From: Hansfordia pulvinata
Taxonomy: Eukaryota > Ascomycota > Sordariomycetes > Xylariales
Direction: 5' to 3'
Length of the DNA stretch: 64,000 nt
NCBI GenBank assembly: GCA_006538405.1
Contig: BJKQ01000001.1
Location: forward strand, 1,798,001 to 1,862,000
This document shows positions 35,809-47,330 of this stretch, piece after piece. The notes beneath the pieces are model-generated. The model had not been told where the DNA came from, made no database searches, and was given only the letters and a program-made list of their open reading frames with translations. Position numbers and translations under genes: made by a program. Positions within the stretch are counted from its first letter, which is position 1; each line of letters opens with the position of its first letter.

Positions 35809-38800
35809 ATGGCTGATGAAGCCGATCGACTCGTGACGTCTCCCTTCCGGGAGATTGTGGAAAAGGGGAACCTCGCCATCGAGAACGCACACACGCACGC
35901 CCAAAATGCCGGCGAAGACGAGAACGGCCGCGACACGACGGCAGCCATGCTTCGATCAGCGCAGAGCTTGGTCAAAGAGGGGGAAAGGGCACTGAAGAGA
36001 ATAGAGCCGCTTAGCACGCGGAGCTACGAAGAATACGGCGCCAACTTCATCGACGCCGTCAAGGAGCACGGTAGGTGAAGAACAACCTTGCTTTGTGACA
36101 ACGCACCGGCGCGCGTACACAAACAAACATCCGTACCGCAGGCCCGGCGTCTGGCCGTCGTCGGATGCGCGCCGACTACCACGCTGAAACTGACATGCTC
36201 TCAGATGAACTCGCGCAGTACCGCTCCCAGCTCGAGGACCTGCTGTGGGACTTTGACGACTTTATCGAGGTGCCCGCTTTCGACGCCTCAAAGTTCGAAG
36301 AGCTACAGAAAACCTCGCGCCGCGCCGCGCCCAAGATTGTCGACATCCTCAAGAGACTGAAGCTCTCAGCACCACGTCCGCCCTTTCACTTCACGGACGC
36401 CTCAATATCGGGCGACTCGTCCGAGCCCCGAGCACCGACGAGACAAAACTCCCATACCGGCGGACTTGCCGTCGATCCCCCAGAAAGCCCGTTCTCCCCA
36501 TACAGCAAGGGATCCGAGGCGACTCCGGTGAGCGAAATGATGAGCGCCGTATCCGGCCCCGACGAAGGCCTCAGTGGCAGCTCTTACGTAACAGGGGGCG
36601 ACGCAACCGCACCCAGCGACCTGGGAAGAAGTAACTCGTATCGCTCCGAGATATCCGGCAGCTCCGAACCGCCACCGAGGCCGCCGTCGACGGGTCCATG
36701 GTCCGCGTCAAACCACCCCCTCGAAGCGTCGCGAGTGACCAAGTTCGAAGCCTCGACAAGACAGCGCAACAGCGGCGGCCGCCTCAACCACTGTTAGCGA
36801 TCAACCCCAAGGGCTCCAACTCGACTCTCGTGTCCCAAGGGACAAGCCAGGGCCAAGGCGCCGGTCCGGAGAGCCAACCGAACAACGACGACGATGACGA
36901 CACGATCCAATGGGCGCAACGGCAGCAGCAGCAGGAGGACCAGGACGGAGAGTCGCGGGGCCTCTCGGCTTCAAGAAGGAGCAACCGAAGCGACGAGGAT
37001 GGCTCCCTGTCACCTGTCACCAGGACGTATCGCTGGACGAACTCTACCATAGGCTCGCTCGACTCGACAATCGGCACGCTCGACTCTACAGGCCGACCGG
37101 TGCATAATCATGTACCGCGGTCTTCGCAGGCGGCTGTCGGCTTGTCGCAGAGCAGCCCGACACACACCAACGAGTCGATAACCACCAGCTGGTTAGGGCA
37201 GACGTTCGGCGGCTCTCCGCACAGCCAGTCCCCCGCCGAGATCATGACGCCGCCGTGGCTCGCGAGTGCCATGGCGCCCATACCCAAGGAGCGCATCAAC
37301 ACGAGTCATTGTCGGGACAACAGCCTGTCGAGCGTCCACAACATCGCCAACAAGCAGCTCTCCCAGACCGCCGCAGCCGGCTCGCATCACCCTACACGGC
37401 AGCCCTCCGCCGAGTCGGTCAACAGCTCCATTTTTGATCTGGTTGACAACGTGAGCAACACGAGCCCCGTGAGCTACACAAACAACAACCGCCACTCGAA
37501 CCTGTCGGCCGTTCCCAGCAGCGCGTACTCGCCCGTCGTCCTGCAGCCCCCCGCCTACCCGGGCCACCCCTTACCGCATCGCTTGCCGGGTCAGGGGGAC
37601 AACAATAGTAATAATAATAATAGCTCGCCAACGATCCGGAGCCCGCCCTTTTCGACGCTGCCAGAGGAGGAAGGGGGCGATGACTACAGCATCGCTGGCG
37701 AGACGGACATGTTCCGCCCGTCATCTAACACGACGAGTATTTACGAAGGGCTGATTCCCGTGCACACCGAGGAGGCATTGATGCGCGAGCCCCAGCACGT
37801 CATGCCTATGCGCCAGCCCGACTGCTCCATCGGCCCCAACAGCTCCTTCTACAAGCTGCGGGGGTTCTGCAAGGGCGCCGAGGAGGCGAGGAGGGGCTAT
37901 CTGGGCTTCAAGAAGATTAAGCGGCCTGTGGGTGTAAGTGAAAGATCGAGCGTCCCTGCCACACGCGGCCCTTCGCTCCAGGTTCCCTGCGTGGTCACTG
38001 CCCGAGTTTGTTTTACTGACTTGCCGCCTCACAGGGCTTCTCCATGGTTGTCGTCGCCAAGTGCACGCACTGCCTGTTCGAGCTGGACTACAAGACTGTC
38101 GAGCAGGACCTCCGCAACGACTGTAAGCATCATACCATGTTCTCTTATCATGTTCTCTTGCTGTTCCCTGCCAGTGCCACATTTGCTGACAGGAGAGCCG
38201 AACAGCATCTGGAAACTACACGGCCAACAGCATGGGGTTCCGGATCCGCGCGCTCCAGAAGAGTCACCTCGCTGCACGGCACGTTGAGGAGCAGCTGTAC
38301 GGGTGCCCGTTCTGCATCGAGCAGGGGAAAACGTCCGAGGAAAGCGACGCGACGGTCTTCTTCAGCCAGAAGCAATTATTTGCCCACTTGGCCCGCCACC
38401 CGCGCCCTCTGCCCAAGGTGCCCGGGCTCGACGTGATCGAGGGTCCTGTGGCCTCGCCTCACGTCAAGGATAACTTCGACTTGCACTTCAAGTATCCGCC
38501 TGTGATCTCGGTCATGATGGGCATCATGCCCGAGGTGGCCAAGCTCCCCACGGCAGTGGCCATCGAGACGCGCAAAAGCCAGCACGGTGTCATTCGGCAG
38601 CCCCCGGACCGCATCGACGTGCTGCAGTTCGCCATGGGCGCCAAGATTGTCGGGATCGAGTGGCCGGCGCGGTACGAGGGCAAGTGGGGGATCGGGTGGC
38701 ACGACGGCGTGCGCGCCGCCTTTGAGGCGGAGACCGTCCTGCTCGAGCCCCCGCCCAAGGAGGACATCAAGCTGCAAGGTGCCAGCAATCTGCAGGCCCT

Positions 38801-39436
38801 GGCCCGTTGGAAGTGGCATCAGAAGGGGGGCGACGAGAAGTGGCTGCGCTTCGACAAGGGCGACATAATCAAGAACATCAGCTGTAAGCGAGGAGACTTT
38901 TCTTTCTGCCAAAGACCCGGACTCGGACCCCGCCACGGCAGACACGGCAGACGGCTAACGCGATGTAGGGACTTATACAGACCATTGGTGCTGGTCGGGA
39001 GTGTCGTCAAGGGGCTGGGGGATCTTCCCGCAATCGCACATTGAGCCCAACTCGATCAAGACGAACCCATCGCACGACGGCGGCAGCGTCAGCAGTGGCG
39101 AGAACAAAAAGTCGCCTCTCTGGCTGTCGTTGCGGCGGAATGCCGACCGTAAGTTCGGATCGTTTAATAACCACGACCACCACAGTACCACTCCCCAAGC
39201 GCCGAGAATGAATATTTACTAGTCCCTTGCGTTCTAGTCTCGGTAGAGTCCATCTTCCGGAGCGGCACCGCCAGCAGTGGGGGTGGCATCAGCCCTCACC
39301 CCAGCAGCCCTCTCGCCATCCTTTCGGCGGCCTTCACAAGGTGCCGTCAGTGCCATCGTACAAGCCGCCGTTTGACGAGCAGTGGATAGACGGCGGCGAG
39401 GTCGGCCGCAACCGCGTCACTCGGGCAGGCCTGTGA
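35809..39436 (+). CDS. Large conserved fungal protein with Cys/His motifs and SH3-like segment, about 1045 aa
   Basis: Exons 35809-36070, 36205-37933, 38035-38122, 38206-38883, 38969-39148, 39238-39436. The N-terminus (MADEADRLVTSPFREIVEKG, then LLWDFDDFIEVPAFDASKF) looks helical and conserved. Residues about 150-600 are Ser/Thr/Gln/Asn-rich and probably disordered. Then comes a compact region: GFSMVVVAKCTHCLFELDY, SHLAARHVEEQLYGCPFC and FFSQKQLFAHLARHP form Cys/His pairs resembling degenerate zinc-finger sites. Next is a segment KGDIIKNISWTYTDHWCWSG then GWGIFPQSHIEPNSI, which resembles the end of an SH3 domain. This suggests a cytoplasmic adaptor or scaffold; that role is inference. Two frame breaks, near 36690 (PPRPPSTGP to VRVKPPPRSVASDQ) and near 39300 (SGGGISPHPSS to HPFGGLHKVPSVPSYKPPFD), each need one extra base. 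With both, all splice phases fit. Confidence 0.85.
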
Positions 39437-40571
39437 GGCCCACCCGGAGCACACCAACAAGGCGGCCTTTCGGCCAGCAAGCCAAGGCGGCAAGGGGCCA
39501 GCAACTAAAATCACTCATACACACATACACATCACACACGCTCCAACACAGAACCACATGGACACACATGCCAGCGGCGTTTCTGGGTTGCGCCCCGCCC
39601 AGTCTGTCGCTCGGCGCTGCACTTCTCATCTTGTTTATTTTAACGACCTCACGGGACTGGACGACATGATCATCAACGGGCTCAGGCTATTTACACATAT
39701 ATACCCCTTCCAAATTTGTTTCCTTTACTTGTTCTCCCGGTATGAGGGGCGGCGGCCCGGCGCGACGGATGGGTATCTAGGCTATAGAGAAGGATCGGCG
39801 TGGTTGGGGAAGAGGCCAGACGCGAGCCTGAGCGAAGAGGGGGTGCATTCTGGGCACCGAGACAGACATGGCGCCATGGCAGGTGATAGAAGGGGGTCGG
39901 TCCCATGTTCGAAGGCGATCGGGAAAGATGGACGGACTCTGGGGAATGGACCGGATCAATGTATCCACCCTCGGCATCTTGGTAGCTCACTTACGTAACA
40001 AAATCCAGCGTCCAAGACGACAATGAACAGTACCCCTGTTTACCGACTATGAGTGAACCGTGAAACTGGTGCCCAGTACTGGTTACTGCCCTTCCCGCTT
40101 GGCCCGTTTGTAGGCACGGGAGTTCTCAACGGCGACTCGGGCGGCTCAGTCGACGGCAGACCGAAACAAGGATGGAGCATGAGACGGGCCAGACTGCAGG
40201 CCAAGCCCACGGGGCAGCCCTGTGACGGCACGTCGAGGCTGCATGGCGTGACATCGTTCGGCGCAGGCCCGGACTTGGCGTTTTGTTGTCTTCTTCTTCT
40301 TCTTCTTCTTCTTCTTTTCTCTACGTCTCTCTGGTTACGGTATGGTCCCTTTAGTGAAGCGGGCCCTTACCAGAACCCTTGGCTTTGGGCAGAAGCGTTC
40401 TTCTCCACAGTCGCTGCGCGGATTCTCAATACGAGTACAGTCATTCATCGCATGCGCGCGCGTGTGGGGGTCGAGATGGTGTTGCGGGGAGGAGCTTTGC
40501 TTTGCTGGATCAACAGACGTGGTGGTGGACCGGTGGTCATCAGTCCCGTCTCTCCTTCGGCTGGGCTTGTC

Positions 40572-40638
40572 CTTCTTCTTCTTCTTCTCCTTCTTCTGCT
40601 TCTGCTTCTGCTTCTGCTTCTGCTTCTGCTTCTGCTTC
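40572..40638. repeat. (CTT)n / (CTTCTG)n simple repeat
   Basis: A CTT run passes into about seven CTTCTG hexanucleotide units. The open frames across it are repeat translations, not genes. Confidence 0.9.
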
Positions 40639-41035
40639 TCGAACGCCCGCTAGAATCGTTCCCGCTGTAGTCTCATGCGGTGTGGCACGCGTGGGGACTC
40701 CAAAGTCCACCCACCTGCTCTCGTACATGTGCCATGCCTCTTGGCGACTCGGTCGTGCCCATGCCAGGCGCCTTGTTAGTAATAAGTTCTCCCCCCCCAA
40801 AAAGCCAAGACAAGAAGAGGGATCCCCTCCCCTTATTTTTCTCGTGGTTAGGCGGGACCCCCAGGACACGCCGTTCGTACTCCGACACGCCGTTCGTACT
40901 CCGGTCACATGATCTTGAGGCGCTGGCAGTAAGAGAAATCACGCGCCTCTCCCACCGCCCCTGCTAGGTGTTTGCAGGTCAACGGGGGCCGCCCTCCATT
41001 CCGCACCGGGGTCTGGTGAGTGCTGGACGGAGCCA

Positions 41036-41073
41036 TGCCATGTCATGTCATGTCATGTCATGTCATGTCATGT
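41036..41073. repeat. Pentanucleotide repeat (GTCAT)n
   Basis: About seven to eight direct copies of GTCAT. Confidence 0.92.
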
Positions 41074-41599
41074 GACGCTGCGAGCGTGTCCGGGGCGCCC
41101 CAAGGTTCGGGGCGGAGGGAGGGAGGGAGGTCGGTCGGTCGGCCGGCCAGTCGCGGCGCACTGGGCCTCGGGGTCGCGATTCTACGGGGAGAGAAGGTGT
41201 GATATACAGCACAACCACCCATGACAGTGAGTCGCATTGGAGGTGGGAAAAGACATCGCCATCCGGCCATATGAGTATGGGGCACCGGCTGACTACCCGC
41301 GCGGGTGACGTCATCCACTCACCGGCACAGTCACGGAGCGGAACTGGGTCCTTGTTCTCGTCTTCGCCCTCCCGTGCCGACCCCGTCTCCGGCTCCGAAA
41401 GCAAACCCCCCGCCCGACCGCTGTATCCCGTCTTCGCGCACCCAATCAACCGTCTACTTTCACACCCCCGCCAACCAATTCTGCCTCCGAAAGACCCGGA
41501 CGCGGGGGGAATCTGCTTCCAGCAGACCACGCCGCCGCTGACGCGATCAGCCAGCAGGACCTTCTCTCTCATCGTCCCGGGACTGGTTTTCGTCTCCTG

Positions 41600-41694
41600 A
41601 TGTACGTGCGGGCCACTCTGACCCGCCGGATCAAACCAGCCAGCGCCGCGCCCTCCTCCGACCCGGCCGTCGCACTCTTTCAACGCCCGCTCCG

Positions 41695-41726
<32 letters not shown>

Positions 41727-42825
41727 GAAGTATCAGCCGCGCGGCGACGACACCGAAGACACCCATGCCGGCGACACCGACGGCCCGGCGGCCCGGCAAG
41801 CGCGCCCCGGCGCCGCCCCGTACTACGAGGCAACGGCGTCGGCGGCGGCGGGCACCGGCGCCGGCGCTCCGGTTCCCTACTGCGTCACGTGCGGGCGGCT
41901 CGTGAACTCCCGGCCGACTCCAAAGGCTACTCCTGGTGGTGGTGGTGGTGGTGTCAGCAGTGGCGGCGATGCCGTCCCGGGGACGAAGGGAAAGGCCAAG
42001 AAGGCGGCCAGGTCGCGGAGGCGGTGTGACGGCGACGACGACGACGAATCCGGCGGCGACAGTGGCAGCATCGACCAGCACCACCCCCGGCCTCAGAAGC
42101 AGCAGCAGCAGCAGAAGTATTGCTCTGCGCGCTGCCGCTCGTCCAGGCCTGGCCCGCGCGACCGCGCCATCGAGGCCGTCTTCCTGCGGCTCTTGCGCGG
42201 CGGCGGCGGCGGCGGCACGGGGAACGGCGCCGCCGGAGCGCAGAAGAAGCGCAGAGACGGGGGTGGCGCCACTCTCGTCTCGTGCGACGAGGTCCAGCGC
42301 ATCTTCCTCTCTTCGGGGGGTTGGGAGAGTCCGGCGGGGGAGACTGGAGGTGTCAACGGGGGTCCGGTATCCTCGCAGCGGCGAGGCGATCGGGGGCCGC
42401 TCCTGGCTGGTACCTCTGCCGACGACGACGACAGCGACAACGACCGCTCGGCGGCTATCGTCGGCGCGGACGGACCTGGGCCGGACAGCGATGCTGACCC
42501 CGACCCCGACCCCCGCCCCGGCCCGCTACCCGGCAACAACGACGACGGGGAGATGGCGCTCCGGCGGCTCGAGGGCCAGCGGCGCGCGCGGCAGAGGGAG
42601 CAGGTGCGGAGGGCGGCGCGGCGCGGCGTCGTGTTCGGCTTTGTGGAGGAGGAGGAGGAGGAGCGCGACGGAGAAGGAGGAGGGAAAGGAAGAGGGACAG
42701 TCGTCGCTGGCGGCGGCCACCACACGCACGTCAAGAGGGCCGCCAGGTGCGAGGCCGTGATGCAGGGCCGGGTCGTCGAGCCCAGCTTCGCAAAGGGCGA
42801 CTGGGCTGTCCGGTTCAGGGAGTGA
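41600..42825 (+). CDS. Conserved Zn-ribbon-like, acidic/basic low-complexity protein; 5' end unresolved
   Basis: The coding frame is open from 41542 and certain from about 41700 to the TGA at 42823-42825. It starts with a poly-Gln run, then carries CVTCGRLVNSRP and, about 60 residues on, KYCSARCRSSRPGPRDRAIE, a pair of Cys doublets that could bind zinc. The middle is Gly/Asp/Pro-rich. The C-terminal part, QVRRAARRGVVFGF, then a Glu run, then ARCEAVMQGRVVEPSFAKGD, looks like the conserved core. There is no signal peptide or membrane segment. The frame has no ATG between the upstream stop and residue C1 of the ribbon; the ATG at 41600 lies in another frame. An upstream exon (possible donor GTACGT at 41602 and acceptor CCAG at 41643) or an indel in the CAG run is therefore needed. 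Function unknown. Confidence 0.6.
41698..41729 (+). repeat. (CAG)n run encoding poly-Gln
   Basis: Roughly ten CAG/CAA codons at the start of the Zn-ribbon-like frame. Replication or sequencing slippage here could explain why no in-frame ATG is visible. Confidence 0.85.
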
Positions 42826-43569
42826 GTGAGAGCAGCCTCGCAGTCCGGGAACCGGCCCCTCGCTCTTGTCCAGGAGTGAAGTTCCTGAACCATACCAAAC
42901 AGGCTGCTTCTCTTCTGCATTGAGGGAGGTGCCGCTTTCGAGCTCTAAGGGCCAGAAACGACTACACAACTTCGCTCAAAGGCGCCGTCCCCAGTCCAGG
43001 CCTCGAGCTATGTGCAGGTCTCTGGCGGCGGAGATAAATCCCGCGACATTGGGCCTCACTTCGAACCGTAGCCAAGCACCCGGGCCTGGCAGCGTCAACC
43101 CGTCAAGATGACAATCTGAAGACGAGCCGCTCCGCAAAGTTACCCAGCCCTGATGCGCCACCTCAATACAGGGGCATGCTGAGCTAAGCTTATTGGAACA
43201 TCCGGACGACCCTGGGTCGCCCCGTGAGCACAGGGGCAAGTCGAGCTAGGCGGCTGACATGATGACCGTCCCTGGAGCACTGCATCAGCACAAGGGCAGG
43301 CCAAGCCGAGCTATTTGGAGGTTGGATGACTGAAGCCCTGGTTCGAGAGGCAAGAGCCCCACGAGTCCAACGGAAAATTCGACTTATTGGCTCACCCAGC
43401 GCACCATCTTCTCGGACTCCGGAGTCCAGTATGCATAGGGATAGTATCAGAGTCGTGCCGGGTGTGGTTATATAAGAGACCGTGGGCAGAGTTTCCATGT
43501 CGCAGCTCTGTCAGCACATCCTCAGGTCCTCACCCGCGCCGTGCCTTGTCGAGTCGCCAACCGTCCATC
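42826..43569. other. Intergenic / promoter of secreted-protein gene
   Basis: No gene supported. The last 100 bases contain a TATA box. Confidence 0.5.
43469..43475 (+). promoter_or_regulatory. TATA box of the small secreted protein gene
   Basis: TATATAA lies 95 nt upstream of the ATG at 43570, a spacing normal for a TATA-driven fungal gene with a short leader. Confidence 0.6.
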
Positions 43570-44220
43570 ATGAGAATCGAGACCATCATCCTGGCCGCCA
43601 GCCTGGCGCTCGCCGCTGCGGCTCCTGCCCCCGATGGCTCCCGGACCGCCGCCAGCAGCTCAGGCCCTGGCGCTGTCGGCCGGGTCAAGCGGCACATGAG
43701 CCACTCCGTCGAGCGCAGGAGCTTTCCTGCGGACGACGGTTATGAATCCCCAATCGAACAACTGGCGGACCAGCCCGAGTTGTGAGTCCGCCACCTGTCG
43801 GGCCACCTGCGCCTCGCGGTATTGACTGACTGATTCCGCCCACCAAGACTCCAAACGCTCTTCTCAGAAAAGACCAATCTTGATCCACGGACGTTCCCTC
43901 GCTGGAGGCGATATCGGAGACTGAGCCGGCAGGCCCAGAAAGCAATAGGCGGCATCTTCTTCGGCCTCTTCTGGCCACCGCGGTCGCACCATCCATGGGC
44001 CAGACCCAATCAGCCGTACTGGGCCACCGCGCGCGATGAGATGGTCCGCGACTTGATGAAGGTCGGCCTCAGAGATGAATCTAAGGACATGCGCACGCTC
44101 ATGCAGATCCAACTCGACGGGTCGGGCCTCTACGAGACAGACCGTGCCGACCCGGACCACCCCCAAGTGGTGTTCGACACGCTGGTAGACATCATGTACA
44201 AGTACAAGGCGGTGTTTTAG
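43570..44220 (+). CDS. Small secreted protein with possible kexin site, about 194 aa, 2 exons
   Basis: Exon 1 is 43570-43781 and exon 2 is 43848-44220, joined across a 66-nt intron with donor GTGAGT, CTGAC branch site and acceptor AAG; the joined frame is open to TAG. MRIETIILAASLALAAAAPA is a strong signal peptide. A dibasic VKR at residues 39-41 is a plausible Kex2-type cleavage site at the end of a pro-region. The mature part is rich in Trp, Arg and Pro (WPPRSHHPWARPNQPYW) and ends in MYKYKAVF. It has no cysteine, so it is unlike disulfide-rich effectors. I recognise no family. Extracellular location is well supported, function unknown. Confidence 0.75.
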
Positions 44221-45892
44221 ACCTGGTCGGACCGTGGCCCGATGTCAGCGCGACAATCGACGGGAATGCAGACCTCGAGGGGCTACGCTGTCCGGTCGGG
44301 CCGCGGGAAAGATTAGAAAAGCATCAAGATGTGCCGAGCGCGGCCGCTGTCGCCACGTGCGCGTGGCACCAAAGTGCTTCGGAGCGTCAAAGCCACCTCC
44401 CGATCGACGAACCGCCCGGCGCCCGCTTGCGGTCAGTGGGTGTCACCAGAGGGTCGGTGTCAAGGTGCAAGAGCCAAAAGGGGGCACAGTGAGGCGGAAT
44501 GCCGCGATCGCTCAAGTCAGGAAAGGCCCCCGACAGTGCATTGGTCCAAGCCATATATTTTGTGCCACGCGACGAACTATACAAAAAGTACCTGGTATAT
44601 ATGTAGCTATGTGAGACTTTGCACCAGCATACTTTGAAACATAACCCCTTCTGACCCCCTCTGGGCCTTCGAGCTGCCAGGAGTGTGGTGGCAAGACGGA
44701 TCGACGTGGTGATGAGGGCTGAAAGGCCTGACCTGAGTCTTTTTCGAAGTTGCTTCCACCCGAGAACATGGCACTGGTCCTTTCTACAAGACTGGTAAAG
44801 AGCTTGCCATGCTCTCCGACTGATGCTACATCGCCGGCGGGTCACAGAGGAGGGCCGCCGGAGGAACTCAAATATAAGAATCGATTCATCGATTCAGAAG
44901 TGAAGCCAAGCAAAGGGCGTTCGAGAGGTTCACTAAGCCGCCCCACCTGCATATGTATGTATGTATGTAAAAAACCCCGAGTGACCGCCACCTGAGAAGT
45001 GGGTGTGCTCGGGGGGCTTTCTTTCAGCAGTGGACTCTGTGAAATCCCAGAAGAAGGTTGGGAGAACTCCCAAGGGAAAGGGGCCTCTTGGTTGCTAGGG
45101 AATGGGAACCGGGTTTCTTCTGGAGGGCACCTCACCTGAGTACTCGCACCTCGGTGGTCGGTGTGCTGCATCATGGGGAAAGCCCTCGACGGCCCCTGCG
45201 CTTTGATGATCTCTGTCCTGGTCGCGCCACTGGGTTGGATGAGTTGTGTACTCGTGGCTGGGTAGGGTAGGGTAGGTAGCCAGGTGGATTGACAGCGAGC
45301 GTGTCAGTAATTCAATTATCGGGTTTGTATTCGAGTCTATTTATTCATTTATTTATTATTCATATGTTCGTGGTACCCGCCGCGCCCCTTTCAGCCGAAA
45401 GAGCCCCCTGTCTTCTTTACGGCTCATCAGCCGGTGCGGTGAATTTCATTAGAGCACCTCCAGTCGCAGGTCCTCGTTCCTGGTGCGTGGTCTGTGTAGC
45501 AGTAGTAGCAGCAGCAGTGGTTGTAGTAGCACCCCGGCTCAGATCTGCGTCGGGATCCGCTTCGGAACCCGAGGCCTTCGAAAGGAGGGAGGGCTGGGCA
45601 CGGAGACTGCCCGGTTCCGGTCTAGACCTGAGCGTCAAACGACCTTGGCGAGGCCGAAATGTCCGTCTAATGAGCCGGCTGCTGTCTGTTTACTTACCTG
45701 TACGTAGGCACGGAGTCAACATCGAGAGCGTGCAGGCCACCATGTCGACGCAGTATAAGATGCAGGCGGGCCGCTGCGAAAGGCGAGGGCAAACCAGGTG
45801 GCCGGTCGCTCGTGTATGCTGCCAGCCAGCCAGCCAGCCAGCCAGAAGCCAGACTTGACGACAAATACGGACTCATTGGTTTGATTGACAAG
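44221..45892. other. Intergenic, no gene supported
   Basis: It includes a TTTATT-rich stretch near 45335, a CCAG run at about 45822 and short ATGT repeats near 44955. Frames here are short or compositionally unlike proteins. Confidence 0.5.
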
Positions 45893-47330
45893 ATGGCGGC
45901 TGGGGAACCGGGTAGGTCTTCTTTCCCCCCCTCCGTCATTTATCATGCCATTCGAGATAGATCCAGCTCCGACTGACTCACTGAACGACCCCTTCCTTAC
46001 AAACCTGCCGAGCGAGCGCTGACAGACTTCATCATCATCACCACCGCCACCTCCAATGAACCAGTTCTCTACAGCCTCTACGTGTACGCCCCCAACCGGG
46101 GCGCCCCCATCTTCTTCGCCGTCGCCTTTGCCGTCTCGGCCGTCTTCCACACGTGGCAATGCTAGTACGACTTCTCCCTCCCTCCCGATGGTCTATGGCG
46201 CTCGCCGACAGACAGGACGCTCAAAAGACAAGAATGTGTCCTGACCGCCGCCCTCCCAGCCGCTACCGAGCCTTCGGGCTGATGGGGATGCACTCGCTGT
46301 GCGCCGTCCTGTTCGCGGCCGGGTACGCCCTGCGCGAGTACGGCTCCTACCACTACACCTACACCGAGGGCTCGAGCGCGACCCTGATCGCCTTTGTGCT
46401 CAGCCAGGTCCTCATCTACGTCTGCCCGTAAGCTTACCTACCACCTACCTCACCTGACTCCTTCCTCCGTGTATTGCTCAGCATCAAGGGCAGGCAGCCT
46501 GAGGGGGGAACCGCCCCGACCCGGCGCGACACTTCGTGCCCAAGGTATCAAACGCTCACGGCAAACGGCTAACGCAATATATCCCGATGCCCCGAGGGAC
46601 AACAAACAGACCCCTGCTGGAGCTCGCCAACTACCACGTCCTGGGCCGCCTGTTCCGCTACGTGCCGCACCGCGCCCCCGTCCCCGCCGGCCGCGTGCTG
46701 CCCCTCTTCGGCGGCGTCATGGCCGCCGTCGAGCTGCTCAACGCCCTCGGCGTCGCCCTGGCCGCCAACTCGACCTCGTCCGCCGCCCAGCAGGCCACCG
46801 GCGCCCGCCTGACCGTCGCCGCCCTGTCGCTGCAGCTGCTCGTCGTCTGCGCCTTCGCCGCCCTCGCCGGCCTCTTCCACCGCCGCTGCTACTGCCACGC
46901 CGCCACCACCAAGACGCTACCGCCGGGCGCCCGGAGGAGAGTCGTGACCGTCCTCGCCGCGCTGTACGCGAGCATGACCCTGATCTTGACCCGCTGCGTC
47001 TACCGCCTGGTCGAGAGCGGCGTGGGCGCGGGGGGCGGGGGCGGCAGCGCCGTCGACATCACCGACCTTGACGCCCTCCGACGGCTGAGCCCCGTCCTGC
47101 GCCACGAGGCCTACTTCTACGTCTTCGAGGCGTCGCTGATGCTGGCCAACTCGGCCCTCTGGAACGCCTTCAGCCCCTGCCGCCTCGTCCCCGCCGACCC
47201 CCGCGTGTACCTGTCCCCCGAGAGCGGCGTCGAGGTCCGGGCCGAGGCCGACGGCGAGGACCGGTCCCTGCTGCTCAGGGCGGCCCACGTGCTGACCTTT
47301 GGGCTGTTGTTTGGCCGGAAAGAGGGGTGA
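45893..47330 (+). CDS. RTA1-like seven-helix membrane protein, 348 aa, 4 exons
   Basis: Exons 45893-45911, 46026-46164, 46260-46427, 46610-47330; phases agree and the sum is a multiple of three. The protein starts MAAGEPDFIIITTATSNEPV, then has hydrophobic segments at about 33-52 (IFFAVAFAVSAVFHTW), 60-77 (LMGMHSLCAVLFAAGYAL), 92-110 (ATLIAFVLSQVLIYVCP), 140-160 (FGGVMAAVELLNALGVALAA), 175-195, 215-230 and 265-285. The pattern RAFGLMGM, REYG and VCPPLLELANYHVLGRLFRYVP is that of the RTA1-like family (PF04479), plasma-membrane proteins linked in yeast to 7-aminocholesterol and sphingoid-base resistance. The actual substrate or role is unknown. The tiny first exon (19 nt) is the least certain part. 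The C-terminal tail is cytosolic and charged. Confidence 0.85.

Larger units (their letters stand above)
39437..41599. other. Intergenic with several microsatellites
   Basis: No supported gene. It contains a (CTT)n run near 40290, a CTT then CTTCTG run at 40572-40638 and a pentanucleotide repeat near 41036. The long frames here follow these repeats. The part before 41600 may hold the missing 5' exon of the next gene. Confidence 0.5.

Noticed and set aside
40053..40670. 205-codon frame ending in a long Leu run
   Set aside because: The Leu run is the translation of the CTT/CTTCTG repeat; the rest lacks any motif.
41063..41833. 256-codon minus-strand frame with Ala runs
   Set aside because: Lies over microsatellites and is antisense to the start of the Zn-ribbon-like gene; its runs are translations of CAG and CATGA repeats.
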